Below are positions 44,277 to 55,131 of a stretch of DNA of 64,000 nt, piece by piece; position 1 is the first letter of the stretch; every line of letters starts with the position of its first letter. The notes under the pieces are model-generated. The model did no database searches, was not told the DNA's origin, and saw nothing but the letters and a program-made list of their open reading frames with translations. The translations under genes and the position numbers were made by a program. The DNA lies in the NCBI GenBank assembly GCA_038025085.1, contig CM076140.1:14962001-15026000 (forward strand), read 5' to 3'. This DNA comes from Tetragonia tetragonoides. Its lineage: Eukaryota > Streptophyta > Magnoliopsida > Caryophyllales > Aizoaceae.

Positions 44277-45806
44277 TGTAGACACCCTAATCAGTTCTCA
44301 TCCCCTGGCACCGCAATGCCCGATGATGATGGTAATGGATTAACATGGACGTAAGTAGAAAAGGACATTGCTCGGAAATCTAGACCAAATTCCTTGAAAC
44401 CTCAGTCTTTGTATAGCCTTGTTATAAGGATTCCAACGCCTTTGACCTTGCCTCAATCAGGTTCCCGGATCAAGAGATATCGCGTCTCGAAGATTTGGGT
44501 CAAAATCGCTCAATCCCGACCCCTTGGGTCAGCCCAAGGGCAATTTCATAATTTATTGAGCACAAAAAGTCAAAAACCCTAGTCACACGCGCGTCGTCAG
44601 GTCCAGTGGCTATCGCTACCTGCCCGGCGGCCAGCGCGTGACAGCGGGGGCCTTCTCGCCAGCCGCTGAGACCTAGCGGCAGCCGCGGGCCCCAGCTACC
44701 CTCCCTGTGGCCGCTGGGCCGGTTTTTTGGCTGGGCCGAGTTGTGGCGCCGGGTTTCTTACTCTAAGCCCCAAAATCCGTCCCCCAACTCTATAAAAACT
44801 CCTCTTCACCCTCTTTTGTAGGAGGTCAATCAGTTCATAATTTTGAGAGCATTGAGAGCACATATTTCCCCTAATCAAAGAGAATTCAGAAATCTGAACA
44901 TCCAAGCAAGCATTACACCTAGCCTAGCACCCAAGATCGAAGAGCAATTCCAATTCTACTAGTCCCGTTCGAATAGAACGTCCAGGTTAACCATCCTGAG
45001 GGCCTAAACTCTTTATTAAATCTCTTGTTTACTATTTATCAATCATGTTTTATTTAGCTTTTGATTATGGATGAATAAATTTGCATGCTTTGGGTTCTGT
45101 ATATAATTATGCATGTTTAGTTTATAAAGTTAGCATCTTTTTTATTAGTTATGCAAGTTTGCACCTTTTTGTAGTTTTTGCATGCATGTAGTAGCCTCCT
45201 AGGTTTATTTTAGCATAAAGTTAATATCTTTGCATTTTCTTCTTTTGAAGTTAGTAACAATTTTATTGATGTGCATATACAATGCTTGGCGCGTTTAGCA
45301 AAGTGCTGTAGGTTGGAGCGTTAATTTAATGCTTTATATCTTGTTTATTCTTGTTAATAGTATGCATGTAAATTGGATATAAATTGTGCGAAGTGATAAC
45401 ATAGGTAATTTGGTTGTCTTTAACCCGCCTAGTTAATTTAGGATCTTGGACGACCGGACTTGTATGGAAACATATAGTATAAATAAATATTTGACATGGA
45501 TAAGCTTAGTAGATGCCGTTTTTATACGGGCGATTTAGATGAGATTCGTTTTGTTTATTTTGTACCTACACCCCCGAACTCAATATTTAGTCCCCATGGG
45601 CATGAGTCAATTTCCAATAGGAATTGGATGCACTTTTGATGGTTTCCAATTGTTTCCTTAAAAATTGGTGGCGGCTTCTTATTTGCAGATTGTTATTCCC
45701 TATAATTAAATTAAATTGCATATGACGTATTATTAAGAATCAATAATCCCAATCGAATAAAATCACGATTTTAATGGAGAGTCGGGAAGAGGCGAGGGTT
45801 CTTACA
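44277..45806 (+). repeat. 3' LTR of the Tat element
   Basis: 1530 bp, TGTAGACACCCTAATCAG start and GGTTCTTACA end. The TATA box equivalent reads TCTATAAAAA at about 44789-44798. It is followed by ATAAA, the right side of the imperfect target duplication. Confidence 0.95.
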
Positions 45807-47514
45807 ATAAAATGCTTATAAAAATCAGAAGTACTCACAGATCATGTGTGATCTCAAGTGCAAGCCCAAACCAAAAGATAATCAAACACTTTCCTATTTT
45901 TCTCATGACTAAATTATTTCAAAACAAAATCTCCAAACAACACAATCAGCAAGCAAGAACCCAAATTCAACAGAAGTTAAGCAATCAAAACCAAATTAAC
46001 TAATTAGCCAGCAAAATACCAATTAACTATTCACTATTTCATGAAGGACATGGACACATCAGGCACTAACTTTCAGCAATGTCTTTCACAAATCACAATA
46101 TAATTGACATGTGCAATATCAATACAATAATGGGCATTTCTGGGATACCATAATCATGTCAAATTATTACAAGATCCAGTGACAAAAATACAAAACAGAA
46201 GGAACCCAGATAGCCAAACAGACAGAAAAAAAAGGTGGGGGGGGGGGGGGGGAGGGAGAGAGAGATTGCCTGAGCTTCTTTAGTAGGAGCCAAAGGATCC
46301 AATTGTTCTTTGGAATCAGTATCATTCGAGCTTCACTCAGATTAACATCAATTGGTCTGTTAATTATCTATTTGAGAAGTCACTGGATTCCATCGATGTT
46401 GTTACAGCAATTGGCCTCATCATCGCCAATTTTGTTTCACCAATTACTATAAAATTACATCATTTAGCAGCAATCGCATAGCCTGACATTCAAAATCACA
46501 GGAATCACAATGTTGATGTTCAAAGTCATTGTAAACGAAAGCGACAAAACCCGGCAAACCTAGATCTACACAGGATCACAAATGGGAAACATAATCAAAA
46601 TCTGGAAAATAAAAGAGTAGAAAAACTATTTCATCACCAGAAAAATACACACTCGAAAATTTGAAATTCAGAGAGCATAACCCTAATTTAGAAGATTTAC
46701 AAAAAACAGCACAAAAAATTGAGCCCAAAACTAAAAAACGAGAAAACTTACAATTTCATCATATTCGAAAGAATTCCAGATCCAGAAATCCTCGCAACGC
46801 CTCACTTCATCAATTCAGAGTCCCACCTAATCGAATTTAACCTTCAGATAAGTCACAATAGGTTTCTAGCATATTATCATACAATTATGAATTATTAGCT
46901 GAAAAATCCTCTTTGTTATGCTTCTGCGCTTGAATACACAAGCTGCAAACAATCTGATTAGAGTTCCTGTTTCTATCTATCTGTTCTTCAAAAATCCTGC
47001 AATTCCTCTCAATCTAAATATACTATGCAAACTCAAAATTAGACATTTTGCTCTGCATTCCCCTTCTTGTGGTCAATAAGCCATTTGATGTCATAATCCC
47101 AAGACGCGGTTACTCATTGTGAATCCCCTGTGTATCAGATAAATAACATTTCAGAATCAAATGCACTAATAGGAGGGAGAACAATAATCAAATATAAGGG
47201 AAAAATTACTATCTCTATTTAATTCCATGCCATTGCGCATGGGATACACTCTTGTTAATCCTGTACAGTGACGCTCACAAAGAATATCAATCCAACCAAA
47301 ATTAGTCCAAAAGCCATGTCTTCCATGAGCAAAAGGACACCTTGGATATCAATCTATTTGTAGGAATAGCAGGCGATAGTATGAAATTGCCTCCCCCCCA
47401 GCCACCAATATGCTGAACCTGTTATTGTGTATATTAAGTGTAAGAACATTTATATATTATGGATTTTTTTTTTTTGGTTGGGGCCCACACCCCCTTCCAC
47501 CCTAAGGAAGTTTC
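45807..47514. other. 1.7 kb without a firm gene
   Basis: AT-rich. On the minus strand, two weak exon-like pieces: one with DPLAPTKEAQ (about 46272-46320), and a leader-like piece ending at a GTAAGTTTTC donor (about 46750). Neither has family support; they could be 5' parts of the gene that ended in the glyoxalase exons, but nothing shows that. A G-run of about 16 at 46236-46252 is followed by GAGAGA. Confidence 0.4.
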
Positions 47515-47775
47515 GCCACTAATAGTTGAGCTACCCCCTACTTCACCTGGAGCCACCCTTCTAATAGTAGAGCTATCCCCTACTTCACCTAGAGTCACCC
47601 CTCAAATTTACACTTGGCGTCACCCCCTACTTCACCTGGAGTCACCCCTCAAATTTACACTTGGCTCCACCCCTCTAATAGTTGAGTCACCCCATACTTC
47701 ACCTGTAGCCACCCCTCTAATAGTGGAGCCAGAGCCACCCCAACCTTCACATGGAGTCACCCTTTAAATTTACTT
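47515..47775 (+). repeat. Degenerate CACCCC...ACTTCACCTGGAG minisatellite
   Basis: Units built from CCCCTACTTCACCTGGAGTC, CACCCCTCAAATTTACACTT and CTAATAGT(T/G)GAG(C/T) blocks recur about six times. A plus ORF spans it and encodes only low-complexity proline/threonine repeats. Confidence 0.8.
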
Positions 47776-47990
47776 GGTCCAGCACCCCCGCTCCTCTGCC
47801 CTCAACTCAAGACCCACCGCCGGTAGAAGTGAGATTGGGTGTGAAGAGTGGGTCGGGTCGGTTACGGGTTGGTTTTTAGGTTTTACCAAATTGTAAACAT
47901 GTTCAAGTCGAGAATGTTTTGTCAGGACCCTAAAACAAGGGGTCGGATCGGATTCCGGATCAAACCAGCTTTTTACCGCTCTAGCTACAT
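47776..47990. other. Short spacer before the copia nest
   Basis: GGGTCGG/GGTTACGGG-type words and no coding sequence. The start of copia A lies somewhere near its right edge. Confidence 0.4.
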
Positions 47991-48197
47991 TGTGTTTTAA
48001 TAGTAAGGAAAGATTACAAGTTAAACCAAGAATTTTTTGCTTGGAAGCTATTAGACGGTTTATATACCATAGTGTCTGAATATTATTTACTTGTGTATTT
48101 GTATACTTATAGCTTGCTGTATAAGCTTTGTACCCAGCCTATTTAAGGGCCATTCATTAATGAAATACACACACAAAATTCATCCCCAAAACTGACA

Positions 48198-48208
48198 TGG
48201 TATCAGAG
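48198..48208 (+). promoter_or_regulatory. Primer-binding site of copia A
   Basis: TGGTATCAGAG, complementary to the 3' end of initiator methionine tRNA, the usual copia primer. Confidence 0.85.
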
Positions 48209-48320
48209 TGTTTCCTGGGAAAACCCTAAACACAGTCGCTTCCCACTTTCTTTTCTCCATAGTTCACTTCACGCGAAGCCTTCCTAAAGTCATTCTGCAG
48301 ATTACATCTTCTTCCTCATC

Positions 48321-48661
48321 ATGACCATTAAAGTGACAGACCCACGATCACAATACTATGTGGCGTCGAATGATCACCTCGGGCTGTTGTTGACAAACGT
48401 GGTGCTGCAAGGAGAAGCAAACTATGACAACTGGTCGAAGGCCATGAAAAACGCGTTGAAGGCCAAGAATAAGTTGGCTTTTATAAATGGAGAAATTCAG
48501 AAACCTGCAGATAGTCAGTCCGACGAGGCATATGCGTGGGAGGTGTGCAATTCAATGATTAATGGGTGGATCCACAATACAATCGACTCACAACTCAGCC
48601 TTTCATTCCTTATTTTGAGACGGCTAAAGAGTTGTGGGATGATCTCAAGGAACGATACTCA
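48321..48661 (+). pseudogene. Copia A gag, N-terminal part
   Basis: ATG at 48321, reading SQYYVASNDHLGLLLTNVVL, GEANYDNWSKAMKNALKAKN and KLAFINGEIQKPADSQSD, the DUF4219/UBN2-like start of copia gag (S-D-N/H-x-G-x-x-L...Y..W.....ALKAKNKL.F..G). A shift near 48605 (SLSFLILRRLKS) takes it off frame, and the alternative frame gives ELWDDLKERYS up to the GTGAA target site. Continues at 54337 past element B. Confidence 0.8.
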
Positions 48662-48666
48662 GTGAA

Positions 48667-49465
48667 TGTTGGAGTATCCCTCCTACATGGAGGAAGAGCC
48701 TAATTAATCTGGGTTATATTTGCTTACTATATGGGTTATCCATATGATGTTTTAGTGAAGGGCAATTTCGTATATTCACTCCCAAGTGGCTTCCCTTATA
48801 AGCCAAAAGGTTAGAAGGGCTGAGTGCAAGAGAGAGAAAGCCTAGACACTCACAAAATCAGGAGAAAAGTCTAGAAGTGAAGAGGAGAGAGAGAGAAGAG
48901 GAGCCACCCACGAATTTTGGTGCTGGCAGCCCAGAAATCCGTCCCGATCGACAACCAAACGAACTCCGATTGTCGCGAGATTTTAGCACGTTGTTCCTGA
49001 CATCCCCCTCTTCAAATCCAACGGTCAGAATTTTCATTTGGAGCTCTCTAAGTTAGTTTTCTAAATTCAGCTCTTATTTTATACGAAATTGTATTTCCAC
49101 TCTTTTCGGTGATGATTTGGGAGACTTGTTGTGCCAAGGTTGATCCTTGATGATTGTGAATACCTCTAGTTGATCTAGGGAAGAACTATTGTTGTACCCA
49201 CTTGTTAATTTGTTGATTAGTGGAGGTTTTGGTACCGTTTGTTAACGGTCCCGTGGTTTTTTCCCCACATCGGGGTTTCCACGTAAATCCTTGCGTCTCC
49301 TTGTTTATTTACTGTTTTTTGGGCTGATTTATAGTTCCATTTGCTGCTGTCATTTTGGTTCAATATTGTTTGGTTGCTTGAATTGGTTATTGCTCATCTT
49401 TGCATCACAACCGGGGAAAAAGTCTTTGTTGCTTACGCTTGTGTATTTGTGTGCTTTCCCCAACA
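48667..49465 (+). repeat. 5' LTR of copia B
   Basis: TG...CA ends, 799 bp. Contains an AG-rich leader-like zone (GAGAGAGAGAAGAGGAG at about 48886). Short ORFs inside it are not genes. Confidence 0.95.
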
Positions 49466-49468
49466 TAG

Positions 49469-49480
49469 TGGTATCAGAGC
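49469..49480 (+). promoter_or_regulatory. Primer-binding site of copia B
   Basis: TGGTATCAGAGC, three bases after the 5' LTR, matching initiator tRNA-Met. Confidence 0.9.
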
Positions 49481-49507
49481 TTTGGTTAGAGTCATTGTAA
49501 ATTTGTT

Positions 49508-52500
49508 GTGTTGTTAAAGATGGATGAAAAATCTGGTGTGCACGGAATGATTAGTTTGAATTCTGGAAATTACTCCGTGTGGAAAACTAAAATGGAGGAT
49601 ATCCTTTATGTGAAGGATTTGTATGAACCAATTTTAAATTCAACCATACCAACTGGTGTTGTTGAAAGTGAGTGGAAAATATTGAACCGTAAAGCCGTTG
49701 GAACAATTAGACAATTTGTTGATATGAGTGTCCTCCAACATATTGCCAATGACACGAATGCTTATACTCTTTGGAAGAAACTTGAGACCATGTATGAAAG
49801 GAAGAATGCCTTGAGTAAAGCGTCATTGATTAGAAAACTTGTGAAATTGGAATATAAAGATGGTGATAGCCTAGTGGTTCACTTGAATGAATTTCAAAGT
49901 TTGATTAACAAGTTGTCTGCAATGAAGATGAATTTAGATGATGAGCTGCAGGCATTGCTACTACTTTGCTCATTGCCAGAAAGTTGGGACACTCTATTTG
50001 TATCACTTAGCAACTCCGCACCAGAGGGCACGCTGACAATGGAAATTGTCAAAGCTAGTTTGTTGAATGAAGAAACTAGAAGGAAGGAAATGAGGTCCTC
50101 CACACAACCAGAGGCTAATGTGACACAAGAATCAAGCAGGGGAAGAAGTAAGACTCGACATCCCCAGCATAGAGACAAGTCCGGGGGGAGATCAAAATCA
50201 AAGGGTAAGATCATTTGCCACTATTGTGATAAGCCAGGCCACATTCAAAAACATTGCAGGAAAATGAAGAGAGACAAGTCCAGAGAAAGGAAAGAAAAGG
50301 GTGAGACATCTGGGCAACAACAAGAAGAGAAAGATAACAACACCACTGCAATTGCAACAAGTGATGAATTATTTTTTATTGGTGACCATTGCCTAAATCT
50401 AGCTAGTGATGATTGTACTTGGGTGATTGACACAAGTGCTTCGTTTCATCTAACCTCGCACCAAGATTACTTCTCATCTTACACTAGCGGTGACTTTGGC
50501 TATGTAAGGATGGGGAATGATGGCTCATCCAAGATTGTAGGCATGGGTACAGTGTGTTTGGAGACATCCACAGGTTGCAGTTTGGTGTTGAGAGATGTCC
50601 GACATGTTCCAGACATTCGGCTGAATTTGATATCTCCTGGGTTGCTCGATGATGCTGGTTACTCCAGCAACTTTGGTGGTGGAAAGTGCAAGCATATCAA
50701 AGGAAGTTTGATTGTGGCTCGTAGGAGCAAGCAGAGATCCTTGTATGTGATGCAAGCTAAGTTGTGCAAAGGAGAAGTACACGTAGTTGATGATTCCTCC
50801 AGCGAGTTATGGCACAAGAGACTTGGTCACATGAGTGAAAGAGGTATGCACATGCTTGCTAAGAAGCAACTCCTTCCTGATGTTCAAGGTATGTCCTTGA
50901 AACCCTGTGTTGATTGTTTAGCTGGAAAACAACATAGGGCAGCATTTCATACTCGTCCCCCATCTAGAAGAAAACATGCATTAGATCTTGTTCACACTGA
51001 TGTATGTTCCATGGATACTAAGTCACATAGCGGTGCACTTTATTTTGTTACTTTTATTGATGATTATTCTAGAAAACTGTGGGCTTTTGTGTTGAAAACC
51101 AAAGACCAGGTACTACAGTTTTTCAAGCAGTTCCAGGCCAGAGTTGAGAGAGAAACAGGCCGGAAGCTCAAGTGTGTTAGAGCTGACAATGGTGGAGAGT
51201 ACAGGGGTCCATTTGAAGAGTATTGCAAAGTACAGGGCATCAGGCTTGAGAAGACAGTTCCCAAGACACCTCAGCTGAATGGACTTGCAGAGAGAATGAA
51301 CAGAACAATTGAAGAAAGAATTCGATATATGCTCTCTCATGCGAAGCTGCCTAGGATTTTTTTGGGCCGAGGCAATGTTTACAGCAGTGTACCTCATCAA
51401 CCGGTCACCTTCAGTTCCTCTTAATGGAGATGTTCCGCAGAGAGTATGGACTGGTAAAGAGGTATCATTCAGCCACCTGAAAGTCTTTGGGTGCCTTGCA
51501 TATGTTCATATTCCCAGAGATGAGAGGTCCAAGCTTGATAGCAAGACAAAGCCATGCATCTTCCTAGGGTACTCAGATGATGAGTTTGGGTACAGATTGT
51601 GGAATCCAGTTAGCAGGAAAGTGATTAGAAGTAGAGATGTAGTGTTCTTTGAAGACAAAACCTTTGCAGATTGTGAGAAGAAGAAACAACCAGAGCCTTC
51701 TCCTAGTGACAGCGCCAACACAGATCCAATATTTCCTCAAGTAACTCCTAGAGTTCAAGGGGGAGAACAGCAGGAAGATGGCAATGATGATCATAACAGT
51801 GATGATGGTGATGATGTTCAGCCACCACCAGATCATACACATGAAGAAGAACCCCATGTACAACCAGAACCACAGTTGAGGAGATCCACCAGAGAGAGAC
51901 AGTCTACCTCTAAATATCCAGCAGATGAGTATGTGTTGATGACCGACGGGGGAGAATCTGAAAGCTACGAGGAGGCTATGTCACATGAGCACTCCAAGGA
52001 GTGGTATAATGCCATGCAAGATGAGATGAAATCCTTGCATGAGAACCACACCTATGACTTAGTGGAGTTGCCTAAGGGCAAGAGAGCACTCAAGAAGAAA
52101 TGGGTGTACAGATTGAAAACTGGAGAAGATGGTTCACCACCTAGGTACAAGGCACGTTTGGTGGTGAAAGGCTCAGGTCAAAAGAAAGGCATAGACTTTG
52201 AAGAGATTTTTTCTCCAGTTGTGAAGATGTCTTCTGTTAGAGTTGTTCTTGGCTTAGTTGCTAGCATGGATTTGGAGGTGGAACAACTTGATGTGAAGAC
52301 TGCTTTCCTCCATGGTGACTTAGAGGAGGAAATCTACATGGAGCAACCAGAAGGTTTCCAAGAGAAGGGAAATGAGAAGCTTGTATGCCGTTTGAAAAAG
52401 AGTTTATATGGCTTGAAACAAGCACCTCGACAATGGTACAAGAAGTTTGAGTCTTTCATGAAAGCCCACAGTTTCCACAAGACACATGCAGATTCATGTG

Positions 52501-53519
52501 TGTTTGTGAAGCATTACGCCGGAGGTGATTTTCTCATTCTCTTACTTTATGTGGATGACATGTTGATTGTTGGACAGGATAAGGAGAAGATTGCCAACCT
52601 GAAGAGTGCCTTGAGCAAGTCCTTTGCAATGAAGGACCTTGGCCCTGCAAAGCAAATTTTTGGCATACGTATCTCTCGTGATAGGAAGAACAAGAAGATA
52701 TGGCTATCACAAAAGAGTTACATCCAGAAGCTGCTAGAGAGGTTCAAGATGGACAAAACTAAACCCGTGAGCTCGCCACTTGCAGGTCATATGAAGCTAA
52801 GCTCCAACCAGTGTCCTACAAGTGAGAATGACAAGAAAGAGATGATGACGGTGCCTTATGCATCCGTCGTGGGGAGTTTGATGTATGCCATGGTATGCAC
52901 TAGGCCAGACATTGCACATGCCATTGGGGTTGTTAGCAGGTTCATGTCTAATCCTGGTAAGGAGCATTGGGCAGCAGTAAAGTGGATCATGCGGTATCTC
53001 AGAGGTACTTCTAGAGTGTGTTTATGCTTTGGTCCCGGACAACCTGTGTTAGATGGCTACACAGATGCTGATTTGTCGGGTGATATTGATGCTAGTAAGT
53101 CTACCTCCGGATACTTGATGACATTTGCAGGGGGAGCTGTTTCATGGCAATCAAAATTGCAAAAGTGTGTTGCTCTGTCTACCACAGAATCTGAGTATAT
53201 GGCAGCGGTTGAAGCTGGCAAGGAATTTATTTGGATGAGAGATTTTCTAGAGGAGTTGGGTTTGAAACAAGACAAGTACCCTCTTTATTGTGATAGTCAA
53301 AGTGTCATCCACCTTGCCAAGAATGGAGCCTACCATTCCCGAACCAAACACATACGGAGGAGGTATCATTGGATTCGAGAAGCGGTAGAAGACAAGTCAT
53401 TTGAGCTTGTGAAGATTCACACCGATCTCAACGGATCGGACATGTTGACGAAGGCCTTGCCTAAGGAGAAACTTCTTGTTTGTAGAAAGATTGCGGGCTT
53501 GGTCGAGCCCCCCATGTAG
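49508..53519 (+). pseudogene. Copia B gag-pol polyprotein, one frameshift
   Basis: The first frame (49508-51424) holds gag, zinc knuckle CHYCDKPGHIQKHC, protease WVIDTSASFHLTS, and integrase zinc finger (LWHKRLGHMS...CVDCLAGK) and core (VHTDV, ADNGGEY, NGLAERMNRT). At a T7 run (51357-51363) a one-base shift moves to the second frame, which ends at 53519: FWAEAMFTAVYLINRSPS, GAG-pre/linker, RT (DVKTAFLHGDLEEEIYMEQP, LLYVDDMLIVG) and RNase H (GYTDADLSGDIDASKSTSGY, YCDSQSVIHLAKN). The protease active site, normally DTGA, is DTSA (AGT at 50435-50437), which would be expected to disable it. Otherwise the copy is full length. Confidence 0.9.
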
Positions 53520-53535
53520 GAGTGAGGGGGAGATT
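53520..53535 (+). promoter_or_regulatory. Polypurine tract of copia B
   Basis: GAGTGAGGGGGAGATT directly before the 3' LTR. Confidence 0.8.
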
Positions 53536-54331
53536 TGTTGGAGTATCCCTCCTATATGGAGGAAGAGCCCAATTAATCTAGGTTATATTTGCTTACCATA
53601 TGGGTTATCTATATGATGTTTTAGTGAAGGGCAATTTCGTATATTCACTCCCAAGTGGCTTTCCTTATAAGCCAAAAGGTTAGAAGGGCTGAGTGCAAGA
53701 GAGAGAAAGCCTAGACACTCACAAAATCAGGAGAAAAGTCTAGAAGTGAAGAGGAGAGAGAGAAGAGGAGCCACCCACGAATTTTGGTGCTGGCAGCCCA
53801 GAAATCTGCCCCGATCGACGACCAAACGAACTCCGATCGTTGCGAGATTTTAGCACGTTGTTCCTGACATCCCCCTCTTCAAATCCAACGGTCAGAATTT
53901 CATTTGGAGCTCTCTAAGTCAGTTTTCTAAATTCAGCTCTTATTTTATACGAAATTGTATTTCCACTCTTTTCGGTGATGATTTGGGAGACTTGTTGTGC
54001 CAAGGTTGATCCTTGATGATTGTGAATACCTCTAGTTGATCTAGGGAAGAACTATTGTTGTACCCACTTGTTAATTTGTTGATTAGTGGAGGTTTTGGTA
54101 CCGTTTGTTAACGGTCCCGTGGTTTTTTCCCCACATCGGGGTTTCCACGTAAATCCTTGCGTCTCCTTGTTTATTTACTGTTTTTTGGGCTGATTTATAG
54201 TTCCATTTGCTGCTGTCATTTTGGCTCAATATTGTTTGGTTGCTTGAATTGGTTATTGCTCATCTTTGCATCACAACCGGGGAAAAAGTCTTTGTTGCTT
54301 CCGCTTGTGTATTTGTGTGCTTTCCCCAACA
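53536..54331 (+). repeat. 3' LTR of copia B
   Basis: 796 bp, nearly identical to the 5' LTR, differing by scattered substitutions (mostly C/T) and two short indels. Confidence 0.95.
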
Positions 54332-54336
54332 GTGAA

Positions 54337-55131
54337 GAACGTTCCTCGGCAATATCAATTAAAATCAAGTCTTCCCTCGATTAAGGCGCAAGGATGTTCG
54401 ATAGGTACGTATTACACTAAGTTATGTGCAATTTGGGATGTGTTGGAAAGTAGTAAATCAATCCCAGTGTGCCCTAGTGGTGATAAATGCCCAGTGCTTA
54501 AATACTTGAGTGAGGAGACAGAAAAAGACCATGTTTATCAATTTCTTATGGGACTCAATGATAACACCTATGGCAATTTGCGCACCCAGATCTTGAACAC
54601 TTTGCCCCTTCCCTCTGTTAATCGGGTATACTCAATGATAACCAAGGAGAAAACTCATAAGGCAATTGTTCGGTCTAGGGATGAGCAAGTGGATGCTGTG
54701 GGTTAAGCTGTGCAGGGGGTACCCAAAATTTCACCATCACCACCTTCCCTTCAACCAAGTGTTAGTGAATCTAGCGCCAAAATTGAACGTCCTGTTTGTA
54801 CTCATTGTGGGAAGCCTAACCATGACATAAGTCATTGTTACCAACTCATTGGTTATCCAGAGAAAAAGGGCAGCAAGGGAAGAGGCAAAGGAAAGCGAGG
54901 TAGTGGACAACCAGCAGCGTCTGCACACGCTACACAAGCACCAGGTGTCGTGAATTACGGTGGAGCTGTGAGCAGCAATACGCCCTCTGTGTCCATGTCT
55001 ACTATTGACCAACTTCAGCAACTTCTTCAATCCTTGGTCCAGCAAATTTAGTCGGGTGCCGATGAGCTACTCTCTGGTAAGGGTGATCCCTCCACTAAAT
55101 GGTTAATAGATAGTGGGGCTTCCTGTCATGT
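54337..55131 (+). pseudogene. Copia A gag C-terminus, zinc knuckle and protease start
   Basis: Resumes right after the B target duplication. UBN2-type gag text: VPRQYQLKSSLPSIKAQGCS, YYTKLCAIWDVLE, DHVYQFLMGLNDNTYGNLRT. A stop at about 54704, then CTHCGKPNHDISHCYQLIGY (CCHC knuckle with the YQLIGYP tail usual in this group), a stop at 55049, and the protease site WLIDSGASCHV followed by another stop. Confidence 0.85.

Larger units (their letters stand above)
30467..45806 (+). mobile_element. Ty3/gypsy Tat-lineage retrotransposon, 15.3 kb, with antisense genes
   Basis: Two 1530-bp LTRs (30467-31996, 44277-45806), a primer-binding site, a gag-pol frame with protease, RT, RNase H, archaeal-type second RNase H and integrase without a chromodomain, then 5 kb of extra DNA before the 3' LTR. 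The flanks are GTAAA (left) and ATAAA (right), a target duplication with one mismatch. The double RNase H, long 3' region and antisense extra ORFs are hallmarks of the Tat lineage (Ogre/Retand/Grande relatives). Four in-frame stops, one frameshift and a gag deletion mean it is not autonomous now. Confidence 0.92.
48667..54331 (+). mobile_element. Ty1/copia element B, complete and young (Tork-like)
   Basis: LTRs 48667-49465 (799 bp) and 53536-54331 (796 bp), both TGTTGGAGTATCCCTCCTA... to ...CTTTCCCCAACA, with roughly 15 substitutions by eye. The flanking duplication GTGAA is at 48662-48666 and 54332-54336. Primer site, polypurine tract and a full gag-pol are present. Low LTR divergence indicates a recent insertion. 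The gag opening ISLNSGNYSVWKTKMEDILY fits the Tork lineage. Confidence 0.95.

Noticed and set aside
45807..47000. Exon-like pieces (DPLAPTKEAQ; a leader ending GTAAGTTTTC)
   Set aside because: No family match, and the first has no GT donor; too weak to list as a gene.
47459..47767. 102-codon plus ORF
   Set aside because: Translation of a degenerate minisatellite.
49291..49500. ORF in the 5' LTR of copia B, repeated at 54157
   Set aside because: Lies inside the LTRs; not conserved as a protein in the family.
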